Origin: Gymnothorax reevesii
Lineage: Eukaryota > Chordata > Actinopteri > Anguilliformes > Muraenidae
Direction: 5' to 3'
DNA: 64,000 nucleotides
NCBI GenBank assembly: GCA_029721435.1
Contig: CM056587.1
Coordinates: 17,270,667 to 17,334,666 of the forward strand
The position numbers and the translations under genes are program-made. The notes beneath the pieces were generated by a model. It saw only the letters and a list, made by a program, of their open reading frames with translations. It was not told where the DNA came from and ran no database searches. Each line of letters opens with the position of its first letter. Within the stretch, counting starts at the first letter, position 1. Shown piece after piece: positions 1 through 11,739 of this stretch.

Positions 1-2000
1 CTAAGGAATCTGCACTCCCAGTTTATGCAGCCTGAGTTGAGTAGTAATTGAATGAAAACCCCAAAACACCATAGACATGGCGGCACTCAAGGAATGGAGT
101 CGAAGCCTCTAATATAGAGTCTGCAAGGGCAATTTCTAGAATGAAAGATACAAGCTCAGAGAAACGACTGAAGAATCTTAATCTTTTCCATCTTAGTGAA
201 AAGAGACTTTGGGCTGGTCCGGAATTTAAATATCTGAAAGGGAATAATTAAGTTATATAACAACACAGGAAGGAATAAACAACACAGGATTATTAAGGTT
301 CTATTTGCAGTATTAGGGTAAATTAAGCACAGATATTGGGAAATGTATTTTATACGCAGAGAGGTGTCGTGGGGTGAAATATATTTCCAGGTCATGTAGA
401 GGCAGAAAATTTAGGAGTCATCAAGACCAGACTTGATACACTTCTACTTGTATATACCTTCAAGTCCTTGGTTATCCTAAGTGGTAGGTACACTTTAGCC
501 ATTATCATTGACGAGCAATGTCGGCCTGATTGACCTGTTCTTTCAATCAGGCTATGTAATGCTTTGCCCAGACTGGCCTTAACTGCAGCCTATGATGAGT
601 CCCGACCTATAGTGTAAACAATGCAGCTTCAAGCCAATCCACATCCATTTACTGCCAATGTTTTCCCTGCTCAATTTGTAATGAGTGTTAAATCAAGCCA
701 TAGCTGTGTTACATTTCAAAATCAGCCATTACAGTCACAGCAAGGGAATCATTCGAAACCAATGAGGAAAAGACACCACGTTCTATTATTGCAACAGTAA
801 TTAATCCATTTTAAAGGACAGAAACAGTAGCAGACTTGTCAAGTGCAAATATAGCTTGCTTCCCGAGCACTGAGAGGTTTAACGGCAGAAGAAAAAGGGA
901 CACCAATAGATATACTCCAAAAGCGCATAACTTTGTTTTATTGTCGGGTCCCACACAATCTCCAACTCAACCACATGACACCAACTCCAAGCCAATGAGA
1001 TATTTTGAGGCGGTTACCAGAGATAAGTTTCTAATTAAGGTAATGAAACAAAATAAGTCTGTATTCACCTCTGTATTGATCAGTTGAGAACTGAACTGTT
1101 TTATTTATTTATTAACTGATAGTGGTTCTTTAACCTTGTAGTCATCATTTTTATCACAAATGCAGTACAGTACAGAGCCAAAATGCAAAACATGTCTCAC
1201 TGCCTTAATTTTTACGGACTGCACTGTGTGGTAGTCAATCTCTATGGATATGGACTCTTCAGGTACATTTTTCAGGCTACTCGTCATTGGGTTGCTTGCT
1301 AATATCAATGGAACAATGAACTCTAGAAAGCACAAAAAGATTTTTTGTTTTTTTCCAGAAACTGGGTTCCCTCAGGGAGCAAAAAAAGTATAATTGACTT
1401 TCAGCGAGGCAATGTCCCTGAGTAGGTGTCAAAATGAACCAGAAAAAGATTAACTGAGCAAGAATTGTCGTGCTGCAGTCATCTGAATCATTTATGGGGG
1501 GCAACGAATACTCAGAGTTAATGGGGCACTTTGTATTTGCTAGTCAAATTACTGTGCATATCTGAAATAGGGGATTAAAGGGAACCATTCATTTTATTTA
1601 TGCGCGTTTAGATTTTGTCATGTCTTCCCTACTTGTCATCTGGCTGTTGCGATTGAGTGCATGTGTGTCAGTATTTAGCTGACAATTATTTATTTTGTCA
1701 TTCAAGATGGCTCGCAATTGATGAGACATGAAAATGAGCCTTGCTTCAGAAACCAGCTGCTATGGACATCGTATTGCTGTAACAAACTGTCACCGTAGCC
1801 ACTTAGCTATGTGGCGACACCTGCGCTCCTCTCCCATTCAAGTCAGTGGAACAACTTTCGCAAGTAGTTGGCTCAAACTGAAATGTTATGACATCATAAT
1901 ACCACTCACACCAGCTGGGTGCTCCGCTTGCTTTGATGTATTATTCCTTAGACCTTTGTTTCGTACAACTTGCAAGCGTTGTCTCTGGTAATTTTAATGG
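1..2000. other. unannotated AT-rich DNA
   Basis: No exon, RNA gene or delimited repeat could be supported here. The open frames are short, on both strands, lack family motifs and do not end in convincing splice sites. This is probably intergenic or long-intron sequence with degraded repeats. Confidence 0.5.
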
Positions 2001-2004
2001 CATT

Positions 2005-2112
2005 TTTTTCACTTGTGTGAAAAGACGATTGTGGGTTCGAATCTGGCCTGGGGCCTTTCTGTGTGGAGTTTGCATGTTCTCCCCGTGTTTGCGTGGGTAT
2101 TCTCCGGGTTGA
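2005..2112 (+). repeat. V-SINE-like fragment (tRNA-related head plus conserved core)
   Basis: A tRNA box-B-like stretch (gtgggttcgaatc) is followed by a core containing gtgtggagtttgcatgttct and gcgtgggtattctccggg, the signature of the conserved core in vertebrate V-SINE-type elements. Only the 5' half is recognisable and no target-site duplication was found, so the copy is old and truncated. The assignment rests on recalled consensus features rather than a search. Confidence 0.65.
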
Positions 2113-2119
2113 AAATTAA

Positions 2120-3790
2120 ATGTCAATCAGCTTCTCATTATCATTTGAATATAGTCATAGATTTCCCATATGTGTATGTGAAAATGAAAGTGATAATTGG
2201 ATTCATGCATTTTCAATTTAATATTGTCTGAAATAACTCATTCATAAGTGGAATAATGCAGTAGTGGGATTACATTTTCATTTGAATATTGTCCACTATG
2301 GGCTTCCATACATGCAGGTATGCTAGTGTTTCATTTTGACAAAACCGAAGTGCTATTTTCCACCCTTCAGGTACAGTTTCCAGGAAATGTTGCCAAGGGG
2401 GAACTAAAGAGTCTTAATCTGGCAATGCACTCGCACCATAGTTTTTAACATAGTCAAAGCTTGAAAGCCTGGCTTTCAGGCAAGTCTGATTCCCTATACA
2501 GTCTACGAGTCTCATACGCTTGTGTCTACAGTATGTCTAAGTATATACACATTGGTAGGGATGTGTAACAGGAAAGCCGAGGGAAGGGGAGGCTTGGTGT
2601 GCTTTGAGAGGAAACTGAGTGAGGACAACCTTTAACACCATAAATATGATAATAATGCTAATGAGACCAACATTCATTCAAATAAAAGAACCTGGAACAT
2701 TTGCACCAATCATGAGCCCTGACATGACCACAATCCAGAATACAAAACAGAACTCCTCACTGCCTGCTGACAATCTGACGACAATTTGCAGAATGTTTCC
2801 TGAGTGCATTTTGTATTGCAAAACCTGGTTGTGGCAGCTTGAATAAAGGTTTGAAGGTTAGCCAGTGCTGAAAGACTGTGTTGCTTCTTTCCCTCAAAAT
2901 GATTCTGAGAAGACAAATGGTCTCTCTTCCTCTGGGTGTGGGGAGGGGGAGGTGTTCTTACACTCGGAGCACCTGTCACATGTCCAGAGAGCAGAACGTG
3001 CTTGGCTGTTCAGACAGGTCTTTACCAGCTCTTCCTTCTGTGTTTGCACTGAGAGGTCTGTTGCGCGGTATTTCCCCATAAAGGAGGATAGGCTTTAAAC
3101 AGAAGGAAAACACACTGGCAGGTGGGACTTCACCCAGCGTAATGAGACATGCAGGAATAACTACAGTCTAATCCCAGAAAACTATGTTCTCCTCGAGCCT
3201 TTCCATCTGTTAGGAAACTTGGCCGGCGTTTCTAAAGTTCTTTTTTGCATTTCTTTCTTAAATTATGCTGGCCTTCGCAATGACTGGTTAACGGTGTAGC
3301 AATGGCTCACGACCTGAGTGAGGGAAGCTACATTGACTTTTTGACACAGTGCCACCTCATTTTTTTAAACTGCCACTAGAGAAATGTTCATGAACATTAG
3401 AGCAACAGGCAAAGGTGTGTATGTAATCCAGTTTCAGGAAGCAAAAGTCCTCCCTAGAATTTCATTCCAGCCATACAAGATTTGGAAATTCTCAACTTGG
3501 AGGAAAAAACTAACAAGTGAGATCAGCTTGTTGAGTATATGAGTAGAATGAAAACATCACAGGACTTTTACTCTCTGGCCCATGGATTACATACCTCTGG
3601 CAAAATCAAACATTTTTAATGAAAGGCAAAAGTGTAAGCTCTCTTATGGTTTTGATTTCATGTTTCTAGCAGCAACCAAGGCTGAGGAATAAGGATTTAA
3701 GTGCATTTTGTCAATGCTTTTAAGTTTTTCAAAAAATCTTCAGGTGTCAGCCGGTTGTTTTCAAACAATGCCTTAGGTTTTAGAAAGCTT
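2120..3790. other. unannotated DNA
   Basis: No gene or delimited repeat was supported. Several overlapping short frames occur around 2620-3100 on both strands, which is what chance openness in moderate-GC DNA would give. They have no recognisable domains. Confidence 0.45.
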
Positions 3791-3792
3791 TT

Positions 3793-4075
3793 TCAGAAGG
3801 TGCCTGCAGTCTTTATGAGTTTAAACCACCTAGCATGATATGGTGAAAGTCCCACTCGTACTGCAAAAACAATTTGGTCAAACTGACGTCTATTTGAATT
3901 TCCAGACCCAGGGTACTGTTCCCAGCAGAACATTTCCCAGAGCATCAAACTCCCCCCACCAGCTTGTTTTTTTTCCCAAAGTGCACCCTGGTTCCATCTC
4001 TTCCCAGGTAAGTGGTTCACACATACCCGCCCCATGCAGGATGTAAAAGAAAACACGAGCCCCTGGCCCAGCCAA
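3793..4075 (-). pseudogene. Tc1/mariner transposase relic
   Basis: The minus-strand frame reads HLPGKRWNQGALWEKKQAGG followed by GSLMLWEMFCWE. This corresponds to the transposase stretch around the second catalytic Asp in fish Tc1/mariner elements, whose usual form is close to 'AGGGSVMLWAMFCWE'. Only about 90 residues are readable and no start, DNA-binding domain or last catalytic Glu is seen. It is a fragment of a dead DNA transposon, and its terminal repeats were not found. Confidence 0.6.
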
Positions 4076-4525
4076 CCCTCTTCAATTTGCTCTAAGGTTT
4101 AGTTCTGACACTCCCGTGCCCACAGTAGGCACTTTCGACAGTGGACTGAGGTTAGAATGGGCTCTCTGTGCAGCTGTAAAGCGCCATGCACAGCAGAGAG
4201 CCATGCACTGCGTGTTGCCTTACATTCCTTGCATATGTATCATTAAAATTCTCTGTCATTGGTGCCAAAGTAGCACTTCTGTCGATTTGGACCAGACGTG
4301 ATATCATTTGTTTCCCTGGTGCAACTAAAGCCTTCGGTGCCTGAAACCCTGTCGCCAGTTCAAGGTTCACTGTTGGTAGGTATTCACAACTTCTGTCTCG
4401 GAGCACACAAGAAGTCTTGCCACTTAGAAGATGCATTGAAACACTGCTCTGGTTATACCGATTTCATCAGTCAAAGCTGCTCAGGTCCAATTCTCCCACA
4501 TCCAACACGTCCAATACAAGAATCC

Positions 4526-5498
4526 TGTTATGATTCTGCCCTGTGTGCTTGTTTGTGCTTGTGCGTTCTTCCCCGTGTCTCTCTTGATTTGTGTTTCAGC
4601 TCCATTCCCACGGCCTGACCACCTATTCCCCCTTCCCTGGTTCCTGTGATGTCGCGTGACAACCTGCATGCCAGAGTCTCGTTGTCCAATCACCTTTCCT
4701 CTTTCGGTTTCGGCTTTGGTATTTCATTCATTGCTCCCGCCTGTGCTGAATTCTGTGTCTCGCAAAACTCTGAGTGAATGCTTTCTCTGATAGGGCCATT
4801 ACTAACCGAACTAACCAGCACTTATTTAAGGGTGTGTAAATATTTAGTCACGTAGTTACTAACCTAATTAACTCATTAGCGAGTGCGAGCCTTTCTAGCT
4901 TTAGTTATTCTTGCCAAAGCTTTCCCTGATTAACTGTGTTTAAAGCTGTGCTTTTCTTTGCTGCTCTCGTGGTGCTTTTTACTCGTCACGTTTAGATTAC
5001 CTCAATCTAAACGGTCTGGTTTCATTGATCGTCTTAGCGCCTTGTCTCCAGTCATTATTGTTACCCGGTCCTCGTGATTTTGTTCATTAATCCCAGGTGT
5101 TTCTGTTTCCCCTTGAGGATGCCTGCCTTATCCCCGCCTCCTCCCTAGTGTATTTATACTGGGAAGAGGAAAGAGATGTCAGACTGGACTTAGCGCGCCT
5201 TTTGACCTGAATTCTGAGTGGCATTGAGAATCTGTTCCTGAGCACCCCAAGCATTTCCGTTGCATTTTAAGTCCTGTCTTCGCCTTTGTTTACGTTTCCG
5301 TCAGCTTGTTTGTTATTTAATTCTAGCCACTCGTGGAGTGTATTTTAGTTTTGCCCTTGGCAGAGTACCTTGGTTCTCCTGGTTCAGTGCATGTGCATGG
5401 TGTTTCTCTTTTGGCCTGTGTGCCAATTCTTCCCTGTGTCAGGGTTCTAATAAACCTTCTGATCCGGCATCTGGTGTCCACCTGACCATTCCTTAACA
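4526..5498 (+). mobile_element. probable solo LTR (about 0.97 kb)
   Basis: The segment starts TGTTATGATT and ends CCTTAACA, giving short inverted TGTTA/TAACA termini of LTR type. Inside, a TATA-like tttatact near 5153 and an AATAAA at about 5448 lie in the order expected of a plus-strand LTR (promoter, then polyadenylation signal near the 3' end). The flanking five bases, aatcc and aattg, match only partly, so the target-site duplication is decayed or the edges are off by a few bases. No internal retrotransposon genes adjoin it. Confidence 0.55.
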
Positions 5499-5499
5499 A

Positions 5500-8400
5500 A
5501 TTGACTGTTTGCTTACCGTCTAAGGACTGTCTGCTAACCTTCGTCTGGGCCGTTGTTCCAAAACGATCAAGGTTATTTGCTTCACCTGAGTGTGGTTTCA
5601 ATGTTAGTAAAAGTGAAAGCACAGAAAAACAAGACCACAGCATGAGGTGAAAGCGCCCAACAGCAGATATCTACCTTCAAAGCAGAAATACCCTTCCTTC
5701 ATCATCGCAGGCCATCTGGAGGGTGAGTTAAATTTGAGTGTCTGTTTGGTAAAAGATTATTGCCATTTTTCTACAGTACAAAGCTGCTAAATTCTGTTCC
5801 AGCAGAACAAGCCATGAAGGTTTTCAACCTCACTATAACTAAGCACTTTATTCAACTGCTGGAGGACTGATTCTCAGTTAGTGAAATAGGTTTTGCCTAA
5901 TTATTGTAGAATCAATATGGATAGCGCAGCACTAGGAGCAAGGCTGGGCTCCCCCTGCAGTAATTACTCAGACTGCGGACTATGCAAGAGACCACAGTAT
6001 GACATAATTATGGCCCAAAGGGGGCGCTGTTGAAAGGCTAAGAATATTGCTGGGATTGGAATTAATCTTGCTGGGACTGATATGAATATTTCTAGGATGG
6101 AAATGAATATCACTGGGCTTGGAATGAATACTGCTGGGGTTGGACTGACATATAGAACTCGAGTGACTGCGTTCAGACCAAGGAGTAACCTGGGAGAGGA
6201 CTGCGCCACATGCCATTGGTGGTTTACATCAGTCACACCGGCTCACTTGCCTGTAAACACCAATGTTGACACACCTGAACAGTTTATGGAGGCCAAACAG
6301 CTTGCTATGTTTTAATAGCAAACTGTATATAAGGAGCAGGTCATTAAAGTAAATTAAAGCAATTAAACAGTGTAAACAGAATATTTGTTGACTACATGCC
6401 CTTTGAATTATTTATTTATTCATTTTTAATGTAAAAAAATGCCTGAAAATACAGCTATTTCACCTAAAGTTTTGAGAAAGACACCGATAAATAGAAAGTG
6501 ACGGAACTGGAGTGAGGGGAACGAGGGACAGAGAGAGATTGGGGGGGACAGAAAAACAGGTCCGCGCTTAACACGCAACACAGTGATGTGAGGGTCTCCT
6601 TCCTGTTCTCAAAAGTAGTGGCTCCGCACCGTCTAGCCTCACTCACGCATTCAGCTGGTCGCTAGCCAGCACCATCTGGGCTTCCTTACAGCGCATCACC
6701 TGCAAAGTGCATCGCGAGGCCGACCCAAGGCGCACTGCTGCCTCTCCCTCAGTTACTCGGCCAAATATTTGCTGAAGGTAAGAGTAAACACATTTGAAAG
6801 TGCTCAGAATATCAGAGGAAAACGCAAACAGACACAGACGGCCAACCCCACACCACACCCCCCACCTCTTCACTCCAGGGCCTTGATAACTACAAGTGAT
6901 ACTGATATAAAACTGCCAGACCCAAGCTTTTGGACCTGTGAATCGTTATCAGTCCAGAAAATGCTTTTGCCCCTTGCAGCCCCTGTCAGACTTTGACATT
7001 TCGACTAGGAAATACATACCATAACCTCTCCCCTCGGGGGTTGAATGCTGTTTGAATCCTGTACCGTCAGGAATGCCAAACTGTACAGTAGCTGCTCATT
7101 CATCAGATTATAATGCTGCTGTAAGGTTTAAATTTCTTTCCTCCAGGACACAGGACCACAGTTGTAGTCCGTCAGCACATACAGCGACGGGACAGTGAGA
7201 CCGTATCAGAAAAGGTTGGAATTCTTGAATGGCGCGGAAGTCTCTGAAGGATCTCTGACATATTCAGCTTCAGGTTAACATTCAGTGTTATCAGATCACC
7301 CGTTCTGGAGACCATAAACACTAAGACTGCACTATACCTGCTTTCACTGAGTAACGTTAATGTAACTTTTTTTTGCATGTCTCAACCATTTTAGTGCCAG
7401 GTGCTGTCTGTCTCATGGAATGTACTGAAAAAAAATTAGTTCAAATAGTTGCTGGGGGATTGATCTAGTAGTTTTTTAAATTATGCCGATTAATGAAGTT
7501 TTTTTTTTCTTCTTGATGTTTAATAATTGTTGCACGCAAAGAACTGAATTCTCTGCTGCATCAATTATAATTAGTATTTGTGTAATTAGCACTGCTTCTG
7601 TTCTGTCGAATGCTCTGCTCAGGCTGAGTGTGACATTTGATTGAATAATAGAATGGTGTACTGGTGATTGGCTTTCCTGTCAGGTTAGCAGTGGTGGTAT
7701 TATTCCCCTTGAGAGCGTGCACTTCATTTTACAAGCTAATTAGCAGAGATCATTGTCATATGGACAGGACGTCCCAGAGTATTACATAAACGGCTTTTGC
7801 TGAGCACTCATAAAAATTCTTTTTAGGCCAAACAAAAATCTGCATGACTTTGTTCTTTATTGATTTCCTACAGTAGAGAGGCACACCCGAGGAATTGCCA
7901 TACAGACACTGCATGTTTCGCCCGCAAGGAATTCTTTAAGAATCTATTCACTGCTAAGACTGAACGTGGGTGAATTTTGGCAGAGTCTGTGTGGGAGTGT
8001 TTTTCAGTCCAGTTTTGTGAGATTTGTGATGTGCGTTCATACAAAACCGTGTGTCCGTGTTAGCATGCCCACATGGATTGTGTGGCACACGTAAATGTTT
8101 GCGGTTTCTGTGTTTGGATTTGCATGCACAAATATATGCATGTGAGAAGAGTGTTTTGAGTGCATGTTTGTGGTGGGAGGGTGCCTTTGCATGCACAGGT
8201 ATAGGGTTTGCCAATATATCAAAGATCGAAGTCACATTTTCAGTCCTCACATCAATTTTGAGAATGTTTGTCGCAGGACACAAGACATGCTTCTGTACTC
8301 TGCTTCCAATATGGATGCTGGAATGTAAGCCAAATTTCAAAGGGAGGAAGAAGGAACAGAGTATGTTGCAATATACTAATGAAAACAGTGCTGCGGCGCT

Positions 8401-8876
8401 GTAATATATAGAGCATTACAGTAGTTTTGCCTCTGTAATGAACAGCATACATCAGATGCCTTTTATGCAGCTTCAACGGTCATATTATGACACTTAATTT
8501 ACAGCAGAGAAAATGCCTTTGGCAGCAGTGTGGATGTGTGATGTTGTGAAAGCAGCAGATGTAGATGCTGATACTGTAAGTCATCACCATGACACTTAGA
8601 GCAGTTGTTCAGCAGGGATTTGGTTGTTGATATACATGGCTACAGCAATTTTTCCAACTATGTGTGGAGAGCTCTATACCAGAGAGATTATCACTAGGCA
8701 CCTTATGACTCAAGTCAGACTCTCCATTGTTTTCCTTAGCTAAGTGATTAAACTTGCTTTGATGCAAAGGCACTCCCTATACTTCTATATTGAGCCACAA
8801 AAGAAGTGTCACTTGAAACTGGACAAGGAAAGCTTTCTTTTTAACTTGAATCATTAATATTAGCAGTACATGCTAA
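5500..8876. other. unannotated DNA with one minisatellite
   Basis: Apart from the 21-bp minisatellite at 6042-6146 I found nothing supportable. Frames up to 128 residues near 7954-8404 occur in both orientations over TG/CA-rich sequence and have no domain character. Confidence 0.45.
6042..6146. repeat. 21-bp tandem repeat, 5 diverged units
   Basis: Five consecutive 21-base units begin at 6042, 6063, 6084, 6105 and 6126. Each follows a pattern close to gaatatTGCTGGGATTGGAA. Since 21 is a multiple of 3, the array stays open in several frames and gives 7-residue repeats on both strands. I regard that openness as a product of the repeat, not a gene. Confidence 0.85.
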
Positions 8877-8991
8877 TGACAGATGTCAAATGTAGGTTAA
8901 AATGCATTGAAAGCATTTATGTCTTGAGTACTGCTGTGTCGTACCTACATACCAAATTTCGGCAGAATCGCTGCAGACATACTTAAAATAC

Positions 8992-9440
8992 TGTGATGGA
9001 GTTGGTGTTAAGACGCCAAGAGCAGTGGCCAGAAAAGAAAGTAAAATCCAGCAGCGTGCTGAGAGACTAAAACAAAAGGAAATCACAAGGCTCGCGCTAC
9101 CAACGGACCTGACGCCGTCCGTGGTAGCCAACAGGCGAGCTCAAACAAAATACAAAAGAAAAGGGAAATAAACCAGAAAAATCCCTTACTCACTAACACT
9201 ATTGCTCTTATGCAGCTAAGATCCTGCCAATACTCTATCTTCTCAAATACCTTACCGGCTAAAGCGTCAAACGCAAAATGACACTCCAGCAACACGAACG
9301 AGGAAGGACAGGAGCTTAAATAGAGTCCGGGTAACGCCCCCAATCAATGCCAGCTGGCTAAGGAATCCGACGGTGAGCAAAACGATATCGTCCCGGATGA
9401 GAGTAACAAAAGGAGGTAACCAAGCTCCCAAACCATGACA
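8992..9440 (-). mobile_element. solo LTR with AATAC target duplication
   Basis: The segment reads TGTGATGG...CCATGACA on the plus strand and is flanked on both sides by AATAC (8987-8991 and 9441-9445), a 5-bp duplication typical of LTR-retrotransposon integration. On the minus strand it begins TGTCATGG and carries a TATTTAAG promoter-like box (plus-strand cttaaata near 9315), so transcription would be minus-strand. It is 449 bp long with no internal gag/pol, so it is a solo LTR. It interrupts an older repeat that continues on both sides. Confidence 0.85.
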
Positions 9441-9753
9441 AATACAGGTAAAAATTGAATTTTCTAAATGGCCACCATGGCATTTAAAGCAACACTAAGT
9501 AACTTTTCAACCTTTATAAAATATTTTCATAACTTTTGTGATGATTCATCGACAAACTACTAGTTGAATGACACCTCTGTCATGGCCTGAGGGGGTCTGT
9601 ATTGCTTTCACTGGCACAAAGCAGCAAAGGAACCCTGCCACACAAAAAACTACAAATGTGCTGACTGCTTTACGGCATACGTCACTTTCCCCTTTCCCCA
9701 TTCGTTAAAAAGACTGAAGTCGATGCGAACGCCTACGCGCAATTACTGCTATC

Positions 9754-9918
9754 ATGGCAGAAGCTGCGAAACAACCAAAGAAGCGAAAAGTTTTGTCTGA
9801 GGAGACAAAAAAAAAAGAAAAGAAAAAGGGAGGCTACCCGGATAAAAGGACAGTCAACATTGGCCCAGTGTTCAGTGCCGAAAAACATCGCTGTGCCGAA
9901 AAGCCTAATTGCAATTAA
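9754..9918 (+). pseudogene. basic NLS-bearing ORF relic, 5' part
   Basis: Starting at an ATG, the frame reads MAEAAKQPKKRKV, then a Lys-rich run, then TVNIG, and stops shortly after entering the nested insertion at 9865. PKKRKV has the form of a classic monopartite nuclear localisation signal. The continuation of the same domain, from AFTRWRELRD onward, is found at 10033-10113 beyond the insertion. The function is unknown to me. The pairing of a basic N-terminus with a VNIG/RWREL/AELA..LLD module recurs on the minus strand at 58532-58779, which argues that it is a real element-encoded protein family. Confidence 0.55.
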
Positions 9919-10030
9919 CACGTCTGGGCAAACAAGGCTTTTTGGCACGTGAAGCTTTTGGGCACGGGACATTGTGCATGACGATATACCTTGAGGTTTT
10001 CCAGCACGAGGTTTTTTCGGCACTGAACAA
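9865..10030. mobile_element. nested foldback element with TGGC duplication
   Basis: The inverted termini contain TGTTCAGTGCCGAAAAA on both ends (left from 9869, right ending about 10029). TGGC occurs on both sides (9861-9864 and 10031-10034), which fits a 4-bp target duplication. The 166-bp insert contains no coding potential and splits the host ORF. Confidence 0.7.
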
Positions 10031-10032
10031 TG

Positions 10033-10113
10033 GCTTTTACTCGCTGGCGTGAGCTCAGAGACGAGGAAGGATTTCCGACCAATGCTGCCTTGGCTCTGTT
10101 CCTGCTGGACTAG
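10033..10113 (+). pseudogene. basic ORF relic, 3' part (RWREL module)
   Basis: After the nested insertion the frame reads AFTRWRELRDEEGFPTNAAL, then ALFLLD and a stop. It completes the domain whose N-terminal half ends at TVNIG. It aligns residue by residue with VAFQRWRELRDLEGLKTNAE in the minus-strand relic at 58532-58645. The function is unknown. Confidence 0.5.
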
Positions 10114-10561
10114 TAAATAGCTTTCGATGCTCAAATAAAAATTATAACGCTAATGTTAGCTGTCGGAAATTTGCGTGGTAGCAATAAATAGCCACCAGCT
10201 TGATAGTTCACAGTTCCACGCTGACACGACCAGCCACGCCACAGACTCAAAAGTACTGTAAAAAAAAAAAACAATGCGATGACTGCAAACCGCAGATATA
10301 AAGTTTGAGTAAAATATGTCGGTTCCTACTGTGGAAAGATCAGTCATACTCAATCACTGAGGTATTATCGTGTCAGTTTGTATGTACGTGACTGTAGTTT
10401 CTGATGATTGTTATGTAATAGTTTCAGAGAAAAACGGGATTCTTGTCGCATTTTTGTTGAGTTGACTACAGTGATTGCAGAAGTCAAACCGCGTTGCTTG
10501 CTCTAAATAATCAGTAAAACAAAACCTGTGTGCAATGTGCATCGAGTTATGACTTTTCATA

Positions 10562-10867
10562 TGCTGCATTCATGTGCTATGGGAATTATGGTAAATACCA
10601 AAAGCCGACATGAAAAGTTCACATGAACACCCCCCTTGTGGTATTTTCCACTGGGCAACTCGTAGAAAATTTTGATACACGAGTTGCCTAGATGAGATAA
10701 CCTTTGTCCTTTTCAACATGGTTTTACCCAAGAAACAGGCCTGAATCTGTGAGTCCGCCATCTTTAATTTCCCAGTACAACAACAAAAGCACGTGAACAC
10801 AACACACTGGTAAATACCACTTCACAAGTGGAAAATATCATCTTTTCCATCGCATGTGAATGCAGCA
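10562..10867. mobile_element. nested inverted-repeat element (MITE)
   Basis: The ends are tgctgcattcatgtgctatg and, reading inward from the right, tgctgcattcacatgcgatg, so the inverted termini match for about 20 bases with a few differences. Inside there is a smaller inverted pair (gggcaactcgt / acgagttgcc). No coding content was seen and the target duplication is not clear. Confidence 0.55.
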
Positions 10868-11619
10868 ATAGTCCTGCTTATCAATAGCACCTTGCGCTGA
10901 GTGTAGCTATTCCTCATGGGAAATATGGTCCTCCTTCAGGCAAAACACTACCGCTTTGGTCCACCGGCGCTGCCAAAATCAACCAAAACTGAAAGATTTT
11001 AAGTACTGCTTTAAAATCTGATCATGTCTAAAACAAACTTTCTTGTACTCATGGGTCCATGCAAAGTTTCCCCGTCCTAGGTGAAGCAGTTTTTGAGAGG
11101 AATTTTTTTTTTAAGAATTTGTGAAATTTAGGGATGTATAGCCTTATGACAGAGATCAAATCAAGGTCAAAATGGAACATACATTAAAACCTGGAATAAG
11201 TGTGTAGAGCCTTGTTACACAGTACCTACATATTGAATATCAGCTGAATTGTTTCACCAACGATTTACAAATGGGTCAAAATAGCATTTCTGAGATGGCT
11301 GAAAATTTACAGCCTCACAGGTTTAATTGGTTTTAGAGAAAAAATACAGGAAGGAGGGCGCACAGGGTACGACACACAAGGGACAACAGACATGCCATAA
11401 GCACTGCATTGGACTTCCTCCAGGAGAATTAATAACAATAATAATAATAACTCTTCAAATAAAATTGAAGATTTAAAACAAATGCCAATAACAAAGTTGC
11501 AAAATCTAGCATGACATTGTTCAATAACATCAATTCATCATCCAAATAACATCCCAGCTATCCAATCAAACCAAGTGCCCATCTGTGCCTGTCAAAAAGT
11601 ATTGACTTTGACACTGTGT

Positions 11620-11735
11620 GTGTATGTGCATGTATGTTGTGTGTGCGTGCGCTTGTGCATGTGTGTGTGTGTGTATGTGTGCGCATCAGTTTGTTTGTGA
11701 GTGTATATGAGCAGATTTTGTGTTCGACAGTGTGA
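11620..11735. repeat. imperfect (TG)n tract
   Basis: A TG-dominated simple repeat with interruptions. It opens a spurious Thr/His-rich frame on the minus strand. No function is inferred. Confidence 0.85.
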
Positions 11736-11739
11736 GTAA

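Larger units (their letters stand above)
9488..11010 (+). mobile_element. TTAA-target DNA element with relic ORF and nested insertions
   Basis: The element is bounded by TTAA at 9484-9487 and 11011-11014. Its termini are related: AGCAACACTAAG on the left, and AGCAGTACTTAA reading inward from the right. TTAA targets are characteristic of piggyBac-type transposons. No piggyBac transposase is seen, so it would be non-autonomous. It carries a small basic ORF relic in two pieces (9754-9918 and 10033-10113), split by a nested foldback element at 9865-10030. A second nested inverted-repeat element lies near 10562-10867. The same ORF family recurs in the element at 57938-59100. Confidence 0.65.

Noticed and set aside
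7954..8404. 128- and 117-residue frames on opposite strands
   Set aside because: Mutually overlapping, TG/CA-biased, without domain, signal or splice support.
9733..10134. 133-residue minus-strand frame
   Set aside because: Antisense of the basic ORF relic and nested foldback element; no domain features.
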